64,000 nt of DNA from Planococcus halocryophilus (GCF_022489025.1 NZ_JAKVTG010000001.1:434001-498000), one strand, 5' to 3'. Numbered from the stretch's first letter, positions 26,648 through 36,438 are shown. Numbers and translations are program-made. Notes: a model not told the origin generated them from the sequence alone.

Positions 26648-27721
26648 ATGAAGCAATTGCAAGTCGAAGCTGATCATCCTTATCTTGTTCATATTGGTGC
26701 CGGAGCATTCGATTTGTTTGCGGATACTTATCGCCCTTTACTAGATGCAGCTGACCGAATTGTGGTTATCGCAGATGAAAAAGTGGCAGATCTTCATTTA
26801 CAATATTTGTTGAATTATTTAACGGATTGGGATATTCGTGTATTAACGATTCCTGCCGGAGAAAGTGCGAAATCTGTGGAGACCTTTATGGCCTGCCACA
26901 GCTTTCTACTATCTGAAAGCTGTTCACGAAATTCATTGTTGTTAGCATTTGGCGGAGGAGCTACTGGAGATGTTGTAGGGTTTGTCGCTTCAACATTTAT
27001 GCGGGGCATTCCTTTTATTCAGCTTCCGACGACGATTTTGGCACATGATAGCGCAGTAGGCGGAAAAACAGCAATCAATCACGAGCTAGGTAAGAATATG
27101 ATAGGTACATTTTATCAGCCTAAAGCTGTTTTATATGACAGTGGATTATTGACCACTTTACCATCTGGAGAAGTTCGATCTGGCATGGCCGAAGTGATCA
27201 AACATGCTTTTATATCTAATGAACAGTGGCTATCAGAACTATTAGCTATCGACGATTTTAGTCTTCTGACAGAAGAAGAGTTGAATCTTCATTTAGAAAA
27301 AGGAATTGCTGTAAAAGCGGCGATTGTTGAAGAAGATGAATTTGAAGGTGGCGTTCGGAAGTACTTGAATTTTGGCCATACATTAGCACATGCTCTAGAA
27401 GGTCATTTAGGCTACGGTAAAATTACACATGGCGAAGCGGTCGTTCTTGGCATGTCCTATGCATTATTATTATCAGACCATAAGAAATCGGAACAATTTA
27501 TCCAGTGGGCTAAGGTAAATGACTATCCGCTTTACTTGTTGAACGAAATTAAGTTTGAAGCATTATTGCCTTATATGAAAAAAGACAAAAAGTCATCAAG
27601 AGGGGACCTGAATTTTGTTCTTCTTGAAGAAACAGGTCATCCATATGTGGACAAAGTAGATGAACAGCGTGCATTTGCAGCATACGAAAAATTAGTTTTA
27701 CAGATAGGAGAAGTGATTTGA
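26648..27721 (+). CDS. aroB: 3-dehydroquinate synthase
   Basis: NAD- and metal-dependent cyclisation of DAHP to 3-dehydroquinate; 357 residues. The NAD-binding GGGATGDVVGF near 98-108, TTILAHDSAVGGKTAIN near 123-139 and the metal ligands in FGHTLAHALEG near 240 and HGEAVVLGM near 258 are intact. It starts 2 bases after aroC and its stop overlaps the aroH start. Confidence 0.96.
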   Translation: MKQLQVEADHPYLVHIGAGAFDLFADTYRPLLDAADRIVVIADEKVADLHLQYLLNYLTDWDIRVLTIPAGESAKSVETFMACHSFLLSESCSRNSLLLAFGGGATGDVVGFVASTFMRGIPFIQLPTTILAHDSAVGGKTAINHELGKNMIGTFYQPKAVLYDSGLLTTLPSGEVRSGMAEVIKHAFISNEQWLSELLAIDDFSLLTEEELNLHLEKGIAVKAAIVEEDEFEGGVRKYLNFGHTLAHALEGHLGYGKITHGEAVVLGMSYALLLSDHKKSEQFIQWAKVNDYPLYLLNEIKFEALLPYMKKDKKSSRGDLNFVLLEETGHPYVDKVDEQRAFAAYEKLVLQIGEVI

Positions 27722-28104
27722 TGATACGTGGAGTAAGAGGTGCAATTACGGTTTCTGCAGATCAGGCTGAAGAAGTGCTAAAAGAAACAAAACGTCTAGT
27801 TTTGGAAATGGCCAAAGAAAACAAAATTGAACCAGACGATGTCGCATCAGTCATCATTTCAACGACAACTGATATTTCGTCCGCTTTTCCTGCAAAAGCT
27901 GTGCGAACAATAGACAATTGGAATTATGTGCCGGTTATGTGCACGCATGAAATGGATGTTCCTGGCAGTATGCCCTTATGCATTCGAGTCATGATGCACG
28001 TTAATACAGAGCTAGAACAGAAGAAAATTCATCATGTCTATTTAAATGAAGCGACGAAACTGCGTCCGGACCTATCAGCAAAAAGCCAGGTGATTTCAAA
28101 GTGA
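27721..28104 (+). CDS. aroH: Monofunctional chorismate mutase AroH
   Basis: Trimeric chorismate mutase of 127 residues, the same length as B. subtilis AroH, converting chorismate to prephenate. RGVRGAITV at the N-terminus holds the catalytic Arg region, ISTTTDISSAFPAKAVR near 50-66 and the CIRVMMHVN strand near 88 are typical. The ATG shares a base with the aroB stop and follows AGGAG by about 10 bases. It supplies TyrA, encoded next. Confidence 0.95.
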   Translation: MIRGVRGAITVSADQAEEVLKETKRLVLEMAKENKIEPDDVASVIISTTTDISSAFPAKAVRTIDNWNYVPVMCTHEMDVPGSMPLCIRVMMHVNTELEQKKIHHVYLNEATKLRPDLSAKSQVISK

Positions 28105-29189
28105 CCAAACACATACTAATCATTGGATTAGGATTGATCGGTGGATCATTGGCAAAAGCGCTTCAGCGTAACAAAGATATCCACGTGGCAGGCTATGATG
28201 CAAGTGCGTTAACAGCGCGAAAAGCTTTTAAGATGGGCATCATACATAGTTCACCGCCATCACTTGAGCAAGCTGCTGCAGAAGCAGATGTCATTGTTTT
28301 TGCCACACCAGTTGGTGCAACGATCAAGTTGATGGAGCAAAGTAAGTACTGGAATTTAAAAGACGATGTTATTTTGACTGACACTGGTAGTACAAAATTG
28401 CAAATCATGGAAGCTTCTAAAAAGCTGAAGCACCTTTTTATTGGCGGTCATCCGATGGCGGGTTCACATAAAAGTGGCGTAGAAGCTGCAAAAGAAGTTT
28501 TATTTGAAAATGCATTTTATATTTTAACGCCTGACGAAAAGACAGATGAAAAAAGTCTTCAATTACTTAAAGATTTATTGTCTGTAACAAAAGCTAAAAT
28601 CAAAGTGCTAGCAGCTGAAGAGCACGACCATATGACAGCTGTAGTAAGTCACTTCCCGCACTTAATCGCAGCTTCACTTGTTCATCAATTAGATCAAGAA
28701 GATAAATTCCCTTTTGCGCGGCAATTGGCTGCTGGTGGTTTTCGAGACACTACGCGTATTGCATCGGCAAATCCAGAAATGTGGCGAGATATCACAACTC
28801 AAAATAACGCCATGATTGTTCATCAATTAGACAACTGGATGCAACAAATGGAACAGTTAAAAGAAATGCTTCAAACAAATGATCCAGAACCCATTGAACA
28901 ATTTTTCAATCACGCAAAAATTGTGAGAGATGAGCTCCCGATTGCTGGTCACGGGGCAATGTTCTCTGTATTTGATTTATACATAGACATACCAGATGTA
29001 CCGGGAATTATTTCGGAGCTGACGGGTTATTTAGCTGAAGAACAAATCAGCATTGTCAACATTCGAATTTTAGAAACACGCGAAGACGTATTTGGTATTC
29101 TGGTCATTAGTTTTCAAACAAACGAAGACCGTACACGTGCACAAAAATGTATTTCAACACGAACAGTTTACGATACATATATTTCCTGA
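28101..29189 (+). CDS. tyrA: Prephenate dehydrogenase with ACT domain
   Basis: Oxidises prephenate to 4-hydroxyphenylpyruvate for tyrosine synthesis; 362 residues. Rossmann motif GLGLIGGS is at 9-16, [12 protein letters not shown] near 115 and [13 protein letters not shown] near 180 contain active-site residues. The C-terminal ACT domain (from about 292, [18 protein letters not shown]) is the likely tyrosine feedback site. GTG start overlaps the aroH stop by 4 bases. In B. subtilis trpEDCFBA and hisC separate aroH from tyrA; here they are missing. Confidence 0.95.
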   Translation: MTKHILIIGLGLIGGSLAKALQRNKDIHVAGYDASALTARKAFKMGIIHSSPPSLEQAAAEADVIVFATPVGATIKLMEQSKYWNLKDDVILTDTGSTKLQIMEASKKLKHLFIGGHPMAGSHKSGVEAAKEVLFENAFYILTPDEKTDEKSLQLLKDLLSVTKAKIKVLAAEEHDHMTAVVSHFPHLIAASLVHQLDQEDKFPFARQLAAGGFRDTTRIASANPEMWRDITTQNNAMIVHQLDNWMQQMEQLKEMLQTNDPEPIEQFFNHAKIVRDELPIAGHGAMFSVFDLYIDIPDVPGIISELTGYLAEEQISIVNIRILETREDVFGILVISFQTNEDRTRAQKCISTRTVYDTYIS

Positions 29190-29205
29190 GAGGATGGATG
29201 ACTCC

Positions 29206-30489
29206 ATGGCATTATCGTTAGCATTTAAAAAACCAAGCTTAAAAGGTAGCATACAAGTTCCGGGAGATAAATCTATTTCTCATCGGGCTATCATGTTCGG
29301 ATCAATCGCAACAGGTAAAACAACAGTAGAAGGCTTTCTTATGGGAGACGATTGTTTAAGTACAATTTCTTGTTTTAGAAAACTGGGTGTGCAAATCGAT
29401 GTAGCAGACGATTTAGTCACCATTCAAAGCGAAGGTGAAGCGTTTTGGAAAGAGCCTTCTGAAGTGTTGGATACAGGGAATTCTGGAACGACTACCCGCT
29501 TAATGCTTGGACTATTAGCAAGTACATCTTTTCATTCTGTAATGGCTGGAGATGAGTCAATTGCTAAACGTCCTATGAAACGCATTATCAATCCACTTCG
29601 TGAAATGGGTGCGGATATTCGAGGACGTCATGATGGACAATATACACCATTAGCCGTTCAAGGAACTCAATTAACAGCAATTGACTATACATTGCCGGTT
29701 GCTAGTGCGCAAGTAAAGTCAGCTATTCTTCTAGCGGCTCTAAAAGCGGATGGTCAAACGATCATTCATGAACCTATCGCATCTCGTGATCATACCGAAA
29801 TTATGTTGGAACACTTTGGTGCTACGGTTAACCGTGAAGATCACGTCATTAAGCTTGAAGGCGGACAAAAGTTGACGGCAGCTCACGTTCAAGTTCCTGG
29901 AGACATTTCGTCTGCAGCGTTTATGATTGGAGCGGCTTTGATTACAGAAGATAGTAAAGTAACGCTAACAAATGTTGGTATTAACCCCACACGTACAGGC
30001 ATTTTAGATGTAGTCGAAAAAATGGGTGCTGTTATTGAAATAGAAGAAAATGATACAGAAGGTGAGCGTTCAGCTGACTTAACCATTTATTCGAGCGCAT
30101 TGAAAGGAACCGAAATTAGTGGTGATTTAATTCCGCGTTTAATCGATGAAATTCCTTTAATTGCTTTGATTGCAACGCAAGCCGAAGGAACGACTGTGAT
30201 TAAGGATGCTGAAGAGTTGCGAGTAAAAGAAACAGATCGTATTGCCGCAGTTGTGACCGAATTGTCAAAAATGGGAGCAAATATTGAAGCAACCGAAGAT
30301 GGCATGATTATTCACGGCCCAACCGTTTTATCGGGTGCTGAAATGACTTCTTACGGAGATCACCGTCTTGGTATGATGGCAGCGATTGCTGCTTTAGTAG
30401 CATCAGATGAAGTTGCGATTGACGACCCGGAATGCATTTCAATTTCGTATCCGAACTTTTTTGAACAACTGAATTTACTGACAAATTAA
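29206..30489 (+). CDS. aroA: EPSP synthase (3-phosphoshikimate 1-carboxyvinyltransferase)
   Basis: Condenses shikimate 3-phosphate and PEP; 427 residues (aroE in B. subtilis naming). [11 protein letters not shown] near 22, [13 protein letters not shown] near 92, [10 protein letters not shown] near 166 and the RVKETDRI block near 340 are intact. Some variants around DTGNSGTT mark class II enzymes; I do not assign a class. The ATG at 29206 is 9 bases after GAGAGG; an ATG 12 bases upstream overlaps that site, and a longer frame would run into tyrA. Confidence 0.95.
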   Translation: MALSLAFKKPSLKGSIQVPGDKSISHRAIMFGSIATGKTTVEGFLMGDDCLSTISCFRKLGVQIDVADDLVTIQSEGEAFWKEPSEVLDTGNSGTTTRLMLGLLASTSFHSVMAGDESIAKRPMKRIINPLREMGADIRGRHDGQYTPLAVQGTQLTAIDYTLPVASAQVKSAILLAALKADGQTIIHEPIASRDHTEIMLEHFGATVNREDHVIKLEGGQKLTAAHVQVPGDISSAAFMIGAALITEDSKVTLTNVGINPTRTGILDVVEKMGAVIEIEENDTEGERSADLTIYSSALKGTEISGDLIPRLIDEIPLIALIATQAEGTTVIKDAEELRVKETDRIAAVVTELSKMGANIEATEDGMIIHGPTVLSGAEMTSYGDHRLGMMAAIAALVASDEVAIDDPECISISYPNFFEQLNLLTN

Positions 30490-30514
30490 CTCTCCAAATG
30501 GAGAGTTTTTTTAT
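30487..30514 (+). terminator. Terminator after aroA
   Basis: AACTCTCC and GGAGAGTTTTTTT form a short stem with an AAAT loop at the end of the aro operon. Confidence 0.8.
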
Positions 30515-30575
30515 TATGATAATAGCTGCATTTCGTGTAGGATGAATGTAAGAATGTGAAGGAATAGGTGATAGT

Positions 30576-31829
30576 ATGGCGAATATTGAACAAATACAAA
30601 AAGCGGTGGAACAAGGAGACCCTAATCTTCTAAACACATTATTAGATGACTATTTGCTAAAAGGTGATCCAGATGAGCAGTATGGTTTATCTGAATGGCT
30701 AGCAGAAATAGGCTTTGTTGAAGAAGCAATCAAAGTACTCGAACATTTACAATATATCTTCCCAGAAGAAGCTCAATTGACAATCGACCGAGCCAATTTG
30801 TTAATAGATGCTGATCGGGAAGATGATGCATTAAATGCCTTGATGGAAATCCCGAAAGACGATGAATTGTATGCTCAAGCGCTTGTAACCTTAGCGGACT
30901 TGTTCCAGTTACAAGGTTTGCTTGAAGCAGCTGAGAATCGTTTAAATGAAGCGATAGACTTAATGCCAGAAGAACCTCTTTTGCAACAAGCCAAAGCGGA
31001 GTTGTTACTAGATTCTGGACGTTACTTGGAATCGGCCAAAATTTATCAAGAGCTCGAAGTACAGCAGGTTGAGATAGAAGGAGTCAATATTTCTGAAAGG
31101 CTAGCTGAAGTTTATAGTGCAGGAGCGGCTTACGAAGAAGCACTTCCTTATTATGAAAAAGCGCTTGAAGACTTAGCAACACCAGACGTATTGTTTGGCG
31201 CGGCATTTGCGGCATTCCAAACCCGTCAATACGAGATGGCCGTGCGTCGTCTAGATGAATTGATCGGCATTGATCCAGATTATTTTTCTGCTTATTTGTT
31301 AAAAGCACAAAGCTACAATATGGCTGAAGATTACCAACCTGCTTATCAGGCAATAAGCGAAGGACTCGCTAGAGATGAATTTGATAAGGAATTGTATTTA
31401 TTCGCAGGTAAGCTCGCTTTAAAACTGGGTAAAGTGGACGAGGGTGTTGAACACCTTCGCCAAGCAATAGCATTAGACCCAGAATACATGGAAGCTATTT
31501 ATACTTTAGTATCTTACTTCCATGCGCAAGAACAAGATGATGAAGTTCTTGAGTTGGCAGAAATGGTGGTCGAAAGTGGTGATGACTGGGCAGGCCTTTA
31601 CCCAATGGTAGCGGAAGCTTACGAACGCACAGAAAATTATAAGCAGGCGACGGTTTACTATGAAAAAGCTTATTCATCGTTTAAAGACGATGTGGTTTTT
31701 TTGAAAAAATATGCCTTATTTTTAATAGAAGAAGGAAAAAGAGAGCGCGCTCTCGAAATAATAAAAGAACTGCAAGTGCTAGAACCAGAAAACCCAGAAT
31801 GGTTTGATTGGCAGCAGTCTTTTGAATGA
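30576..31829 (+). CDS. ypiA: YpiA, tetratricopeptide repeat protein
   Basis: Cytoplasmic, acidic protein of 417 residues consisting almost entirely of TPR-like helical repeats (for example EDALNALMEIPKDDELYAQAL, AYEEALPYYEKAL, AKLYEH-like YKQATVYYEKAYSSF). It lies between aroA and ypiB as in B. subtilis. TPR arrays bind protein partners; the partner is unknown. The stop overlaps the ribosome site region of ypiB. Confidence 0.88.
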   Translation: MANIEQIQKAVEQGDPNLLNTLLDDYLLKGDPDEQYGLSEWLAEIGFVEEAIKVLEHLQYIFPEEAQLTIDRANLLIDADREDDALNALMEIPKDDELYAQALVTLADLFQLQGLLEAAENRLNEAIDLMPEEPLLQQAKAELLLDSGRYLESAKIYQELEVQQVEIEGVNISERLAEVYSAGAAYEEALPYYEKALEDLATPDVLFGAAFAAFQTRQYEMAVRRLDELIGIDPDYFSAYLLKAQSYNMAEDYQPAYQAISEGLARDEFDKELYLFAGKLALKLGKVDEGVEHLRQAIALDPEYMEAIYTLVSYFHAQEQDDEVLELAEMVVESGDDWAGLYPMVAEAYERTENYKQATVYYEKAYSSFKDDVVFLKKYALFLIEEGKRERALEIIKELQVLEPENPEWFDWQQSFE

Positions 31830-31843
31830 AAGGAGGAAATTCC

Positions 31844-32404
31844 ATGACCGCTTCAATATCAGTAGGTGAAAAAAAGCAATTTGTCCGTTGGTTCCTACAA
31901 TCTTACAAGATGAAAAGACGTGAGTGCATTTGGATTCTGAATTATATGTTGAGCAACGAAGACCTGCTTGAAAAAACCCATTTTGTTGAAGAAGCGCATT
32001 ATTGTCCGCGCGCAATGGTCATGTCCTCAACAGACTCAAAAGAAATCCCTTTCCGTTTTTATAAAGGGAACTTAATGACGGCAGACGCGGAAAAATCATT
32101 TCATGACTTGCGTTTAAATCCCGATGAACATTTGTATATCCAATTGAATTTCCCTAATATTCCTCCACCGACTTTGTATTTGTCAGTGTTGGAAGAAAAT
32201 CCATATATACCTGAAGATGCATCTATTGATGAACAAGATCGTCAAATTGCTGAGAAAATATTAAAAGAAAGCATGTCTGTTTTCCATGAAGAAACGATTT
32301 ACAAACAAATTGATGAAGCATTAGATGCCAACGATCGCGATCGCTTTTTTGAACTGTCAGCAATGTTGCAGGCGTTCAAAGCCATTAAAAAAGACGGAGA
32401 GTGA
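31844..32404 (+). CDS. ypiB: YpiB (UPF0302 family)
   Basis: Soluble protein of 186 residues of the UPF0302/YpiB family. KKQFVRWFLQSYKMKRRECIWILNYM (first part KKQFVRWFLQSYKMKRRE) and the conserved VMSSTDSKEIPFRFYKG stretch identify it. The ATG at 31844 is 6 bases after AAAGGAGG; an upstream ATG includes that ribosome site. Placed before ypiF and the qcr operon as in Bacillus. Function unknown. Confidence 0.88.
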   Translation: MTASISVGEKKQFVRWFLQSYKMKRRECIWILNYMLSNEDLLEKTHFVEEAHYCPRAMVMSSTDSKEIPFRFYKGNLMTADAEKSFHDLRLNPDEHLYIQLNFPNIPPPTLYLSVLEENPYIPEDASIDEQDRQIAEKILKESMSVFHEETIYKQIDEALDANDRDRFFELSAMLQAFKAIKKDGE

Positions 32405-32413
32405 AAATACGCT

Positions 32414-32866
32414 ATGCATTTTATCGGTAAAGAAATTGATCAATATTTGAGTCAACAAGATTATATAGATACAGCTGTTGTACCTCTTTTACAGTTAGAT
32501 TTAAGTGAAAATGGGATGAAATCCAGTGCAGGTGCTTCCGAATATTTGCAAAGCCTAACTGCTATGCTAGAAAAACAATTTAAAGGGCGGATACTTTTAC
32601 TTCCGCCTATTTCTTATGGCAAAATAGCAAATCGGCAGCGAATTGCAGCTGAATTGTTGGAAGAATTACAGCATACAAAGTTTAAACATATCTTTTATTT
32701 AACGACAGATTCTGAATGGCGAACGATTGACAGCTTAAAAAATGTTTTATGGCTACCAGCAATTCCGATGGAGGATATGGACCAATCCTTTAAAAATTCA
32801 GTAATGGAAGACCAGTTGAGACAAGTATTGCCGCTATTTACAAAAGAATGGTCACATCATTCATGA
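32414..32866 (+). CDS. ypiF: YpiF (DUF2487)
   Basis: Protein of 150 residues of the DUF2487 family, always found upstream of qcrA in Bacillales. A central alpha/beta pattern is visible (GRILLLPPISYG, KHIFYLTTDSEW) but no catalytic motif. Only 9 bases separate it from ypiB. The link to the Qcr complex is by position only; no function is known to me. Confidence 0.83.
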   Translation: MHFIGKEIDQYLSQQDYIDTAVVPLLQLDLSENGMKSSAGASEYLQSLTAMLEKQFKGRILLLPPISYGKIANRQRIAAELLEELQHTKFKHIFYLTTDSEWRTIDSLKNVLWLPAIPMEDMDQSFKNSVMEDQLRQVLPLFTKEWSHHS

Positions 32867-32903
32867 AATGTTCACAAACTACTTGAATAGGCTATATGCG
32901 ATA

Positions 32904-32932
32904 TTGACCTTAAGATTTGATTGATATATCAT
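32904..32932 (+). promoter_or_regulatory. Candidate promoter of qcrABC
   Basis: TTGACC (32904-32909), 17 bases, then TATCAT (32927-32932), about 75 bases before qcrA. This is a good SigA-type match. In B. subtilis qcr expression also responds to ResD and AbrB; I cannot identify such sites here. Confidence 0.6.
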
Positions 32933-33006
32933 TAGGTTGTCCTAGTAATTATATTTGAATGAGTATGTCCATTGGACTGACCTTGAATGTTAGAGGGGGG
33001 AAAAGG

Positions 33007-33510
33007 ATGAGTAATAATCGTGTATCACGACGTCAATTTTTAGGCTACACTTTAACAGGTGTAGGTGGTTTCATGGCAGCAGGTATGTTGATGCCAATGG
33101 TTCGTTTCGCAGTAGATCCTGTTCTTCAACAAAAAGAAGGCAGCGACTACGTTTTAACTGATCAAGCTGTAGCTGATATTACGGAAGAACCAGTACGTGT
33201 CGATTTCACTTACGAACAAACAGACGCATGGTATAAATCTGAAGTAACAAATTCAGCTTGGGTGTATAAAGACGGCGATAAACTAATCGCACTATCACCA
33301 GTTTGTAAACATTTAGGATGTACAGTGAACTGGGCAGGGAGTCCAGATTACCCGACACAATTCTTCTGTCCATGTCACGCAGGCCGTTATGAGAAAAACG
33401 GACAAAACATCCCGGGTACACCGCCGCTTGGACCACTCGATGAGTACCAAGTAAAAGAACAAGATGGCTTTGTTGCAATCGGCGCAGTAAGAGAAAACAC
33501 ACTAGTTTAA
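33007..33510 (+). CDS. qcrA: Menaquinol:cytochrome c reductase, Rieske iron-sulfur subunit
   Basis: Iron-sulfur subunit of the b6f-like bc complex, 167 residues as in B. subtilis. An RRQFLGY twin-arginine-like N-terminus precedes a membrane anchor near 14-34. The [2Fe-2S] ligands are in CKHLGC (near 100) and CPCHAGRY (near 122). The ATG at 33007 is 6 bases after GAGGGGGG; longer in-frame starts precede this site. It transfers electrons from menaquinol to cytochrome c on the outer membrane face. Confidence 0.96.
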   Translation: MSNNRVSRRQFLGYTLTGVGGFMAAGMLMPMVRFAVDPVLQQKEGSDYVLTDQAVADITEEPVRVDFTYEQTDAWYKSEVTNSAWVYKDGDKLIALSPVCKHLGCTVNWAGSPDYPTQFFCPCHAGRYEKNGQNIPGTPPLGPLDEYQVKEQDGFVAIGAVRENTLV

Positions 33511-33532
33511 TAGTTAAGGGGGTACGACACCA

Positions 33533-34207
33533 GTGCTAAACAAGTTATATGATTGGGTTGATGAGCGATTAGACATTACGCCTATCTGGCGTGATATTGC
33601 TGACCATGAAGTACCTGAGCACGTAAACCCCGCACACCACTTTTCAGCATTTGTTTATTGTTTTGGGGGACTTACATTTTTCATTACAGTAATTCAGATC
33701 TTATCCGGTATGTTCTTAACAATGTATTATGTGCCAGATATTGAGAATGCTTGGCAGTCGGTTTATTATCTTCAAAACGAAGTTGCTTTTGGAGAAATTG
33801 TGCGTGGGATGCATCACTGGGGAGCTTCTCTTGTAGTTGTTATGATTTTCCTTCATACACTGCGGGTATTCTTTACAGGGTCTTATAAGAAACCGCGTGA
33901 GCTAAACTGGGTAGTAGGCGTTTTACTATTCGGTGTTATCCTTGGATTGAGCTTCACGGGTTACTTGCTTCCATGGGATATGAAAGCTCTATTTGCAACA
34001 AAAGTTGGGATTGAAATTGCGGCATCTGTACCGGTCATCGGTGGATCGATCAAACTTCTATTGGCTGGGGATTCAACAATCCTTGGTGCACAGACTTTGA
34101 CACGATTCTTCGCTATCCATGTCTTCTTTTTACCTGCAGCTTTGCTTGGGTTGCTAGCTGCTCACTTTATCATGATTAGAAAACAAGGTATTTCAGGACC
34201 GCTATAA
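33533..34207 (+). CDS. qcrB: Menaquinol:cytochrome c reductase, cytochrome b subunit
   Basis: Membrane cytochrome b6-type subunit of 224 residues with four membrane helices. The paired haem-binding histidines lie in the second helix (RGMHHWGASLVVVMIFLHTLR; first part RGMHHWGAS) and the fourth (RFFAIHVFFLPAALLGLLAAH; first part RFFAIHVF). SFTGYLLPWD is the quinol-site helix. GTG start behind AAGGGGG. Split b6/subunit IV organisation as in Bacillus. Confidence 0.96.
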   Translation: MLNKLYDWVDERLDITPIWRDIADHEVPEHVNPAHHFSAFVYCFGGLTFFITVIQILSGMFLTMYYVPDIENAWQSVYYLQNEVAFGEIVRGMHHWGASLVVVMIFLHTLRVFFTGSYKKPRELNWVVGVLLFGVILGLSFTGYLLPWDMKALFATKVGIEIAASVPVIGGSIKLLLAGDSTILGAQTLTRFFAIHVFFLPAALLGLLAAHFIMIRKQGISGPL

Positions 34208-34246
34208 TTCATTCCGCAACAAGGATTTTTTAAGGAGGGAACACTT

Positions 34247-35029
34247 ATGCATCGCGGAAAAGGGATGAAATTTGTAGGGGATTCGCGTGTTCCGGGTATG
34301 GAATTCCGTAAGCCGAATATTCCTAAAGATTACTCCGAATACCCTGGTAAAACAGAAGCTTTCTGGCCAAACTTCCTTTTGAAAGAATGGATGATTGGTT
34401 CGGTCTTCTTAATCGGTTATTTGCTTTTGACTGTTGCTCATCCTTCGCCTCTTGAAGGTCAGGCTGATCCAACTGATACAGCATATATTCCTTTACCAGA
34501 CTGGTATTTCTTGTTCTTATATCAATTACTGAAATACGAATTTGCATCCGGACCATTTAACGTGGTTGGAGCTATCATCGTTCCAGGACTTGCTTTTGGA
34601 GCACTTATGTTGGCACCATTCTTAGACCGCGGACCGGAAAGACGCCCTTCGAAACGCCCATTACCTACAGGATTTATGATTCTTGGTATCGTATCAATCA
34701 TCTTCCTAACATGGGAATCAGTAGCAAACCATGACTGGGAAGCTGCTGAAGCGCAAGGGAAAATCACTCAAGAAGTAGAAATTGATACAACTGATCCAGG
34801 ATATGAAGTGTATTCTGCAGCAGCTTGTATTAGTTGCCATGGCGATAATTTAGAAGGAGCAGTTGGACCATCACTTGTTGGAACTGGCTTGTCTCCTGAA
34901 GAAATCGCTGAAATTGCTGTCAACGGTATCGAAAAAGACGGTGCGCTTGTAATGCCTGCTGCATGGGATGGCACAGATGAAGATCTGAAACTGTTAACTG
35001 AATTTATTTCAGGCCTTGAAGCAGAATAA
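34247..35029 (+). CDS. qcrC: Menaquinol:cytochrome c reductase, subunit IV-cytochrome c fusion
   Basis: Bacillus-type fusion of 260 residues. The N-terminal part resembles b6f subunit IV with membrane helices near 42-62, 97-120 and 145-165 and the quinol motif PLPDWYFLF near 88-96. The C-terminal domain has a c-type haem site CISCH (near 194-198) and a candidate axial Met in LVMPAAWDG near 230. ATG follows AAGGAGGG. The operon ends in a terminator. Confidence 0.96.
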   Translation: MHRGKGMKFVGDSRVPGMEFRKPNIPKDYSEYPGKTEAFWPNFLLKEWMIGSVFLIGYLLLTVAHPSPLEGQADPTDTAYIPLPDWYFLFLYQLLKYEFASGPFNVVGAIIVPGLAFGALMLAPFLDRGPERRPSKRPLPTGFMILGIVSIIFLTWESVANHDWEAAEAQGKITQEVEIDTTDPGYEVYSAAACISCHGDNLEGAVGPSLVGTGLSPEEIAEIAVNGIEKDGALVMPAAWDGTDEDLKLLTEFISGLEAE

Positions 35030-35038
35030 TAATAATAG

Positions 35039-35070
35039 AAAAAGAGTCGGGAAACCGGCTCTTTTTTTCT
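35039..35070 (+). terminator. Terminator after qcrC
   Basis: AAAAAGAGTCGG and CCGGCTCTTTTTTT form the stem around GAAA. Confidence 0.88.
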
Positions 35071-35088
35071 ATCTTGAAAGGAAGAAAA

Positions 35089-35703
35089 ATGATGCTTTCC
35101 TTTGCGATTAAAATTTCAGCTTGGTTAATGTACCGTCCATTTTTAATCTTATTATTTGTAGTAAACTTGGCGGGTTCGATTTATGGATACATATGGTATG
35201 GATGGCAACTAAAAATCACTGAACCGATTTTTTTGATATTTGTTCCAGATAGCCCTACAGCCAGCTTGTTTTTCACCATCGTGCTTGGTTTGTGGATTTT
35301 TGGTAAGCGAAATCGATTAATTGAGGCTTTAGCTTTTGTTACATTGATTAAATATGGATTATGGGCAGTTATCATGAATTTACTTACCTTGTGGGAGGTA
35401 GGGGCAATTGGTTGGATTGGCTGGATGTTAATTGGCTCTCACTTCGCTATGGCATTGCAAGCAGTTCTTTATATCGAACATTATCGTTTTGGTTGGCTAT
35501 CTGTCGCTTTAACAGCTGTTTGGACTTTGCATAATGATGTAATTGATTATGTCTTTGGTCAAATGCCTATTTATAGTAGGTTGAGTGAGTATAGTAGTCA
35601 AATCGGTTACTTTACATTTTGGCTTTCCATTGTTTGTGTCGGATTTGCCTTTTATGTAGCTTATTTGAATAAAACGCAATCCATTTCAGTTGACCAATAT
35701 TGA
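35089..35703 (+). CDS. ypjA: YpjA-like membrane protein (DUF1405)
   Basis: Polytopic membrane protein of 204 residues with about five or six hydrophobic helices. The early VNLAGSIYGYIWYG and the aromatic tail segments are typical of DUF1405. The ATG at 35089 (or the next codon, also ATG) follows AAAGGAAG; the TTG at 35074 overlaps that site. It follows qcrC as in B. subtilis. Function unknown. Confidence 0.83.
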   Translation: MMLSFAIKISAWLMYRPFLILLFVVNLAGSIYGYIWYGWQLKITEPIFLIFVPDSPTASLFFTIVLGLWIFGKRNRLIEALAFVTLIKYGLWAVIMNLLTLWEVGAIGWIGWMLIGSHFAMALQAVLYIEHYRFGWLSVALTAVWTLHNDVIDYVFGQMPIYSRLSEYSSQIGYFTFWLSIVCVGFAFYVAYLNKTQSISVDQY

Positions 35704-35754
35704 CTAATTTAAGTAAAATAAGAGTATCAAATAGAAAGAGGTGTTGATTTAGAC

Positions 35755-36438
35755 ATGGGTATAGGCGGTTATATCTTCTATTTTATCCTTTTGCTAATCA
35801 TCCCACTATGGGCTCAATTTAAATTAAAGAGAACGTATGCTAAATACTCTAAAATTCGTTCCACATCTGGTCACACGGGTGCTCAAGTAGCACGTATTAT
35901 TTTAGATGCGAATGGCTTGCATGATATTAAAGTAACAGAAAGTCGCGGTATGTTAAGCGATCATTATAATCCGTTAACAAAAATCGTTGCATTAAGCAGC
36001 CATAATTATCACGAGGCTTCAGTCGCGGGTACAGCGGTTGCGGCTCACGAAGTTGGGCATGCGATACAAGATGCAGAAGATTATTCCTTCTTACGCTTGC
36101 GTCATCGCCTTGTACCAATCGTTAACGTATCTTCGAATATGTCGTGGATTTTTATTATGATCGGCTTCTTTTCAGCGTGGAGTGGTGCATTATTGATTGG
36201 TATCATTTTATTGGCTGCTGGTGTAGTATTCCAACTGATAACTTTGCCAGTCGAATTTAATGCCTCAAGTCGTGCAATGGATCAGCTTTTGTCTCATAAT
36301 ATTATCCGTAATGAAGAAGAACGGGATGCGAAAAAAGTATTAAGCGCAGCAGCAATGACTTATGTAGCTGCGACAGCAGTTGCGGTTCTTGAACTTGCAC
36401 GATTAATTTTAATCTATACAGGTATGCAACGCTCATAA
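35755..36438 (+). CDS. yugP: YugP-type membrane zinc metallopeptidase
   Basis: Membrane protease-like protein of 227 residues. A membrane helix opens the protein (about 3-20), and the zinc motif HEVGH (near 98-102, in AVAAHEVGHAIQDAEDY) is intact. Two or three membrane helices follow (about 125-160 and 200-222). LPVEFNASSRAMD near 165 supplies the usual downstream Glu. Such genes are found as yugP elsewhere in the B. subtilis chromosome. Here it occupies the place of the sporulation gene ypjB. The substrate is unknown. Confidence 0.85.
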   Translation: MGIGGYIFYFILLLIIPLWAQFKLKRTYAKYSKIRSTSGHTGAQVARIILDANGLHDIKVTESRGMLSDHYNPLTKIVALSSHNYHEASVAGTAVAAHEVGHAIQDAEDYSFLRLRHRLVPIVNVSSNMSWIFIMIGFFSAWSGALLIGIILLAAGVVFQLITLPVEFNASSRAMDQLLSHNIIRNEEERDAKKVLSAAAMTYVAATAVAVLELARLILIYTGMQRS

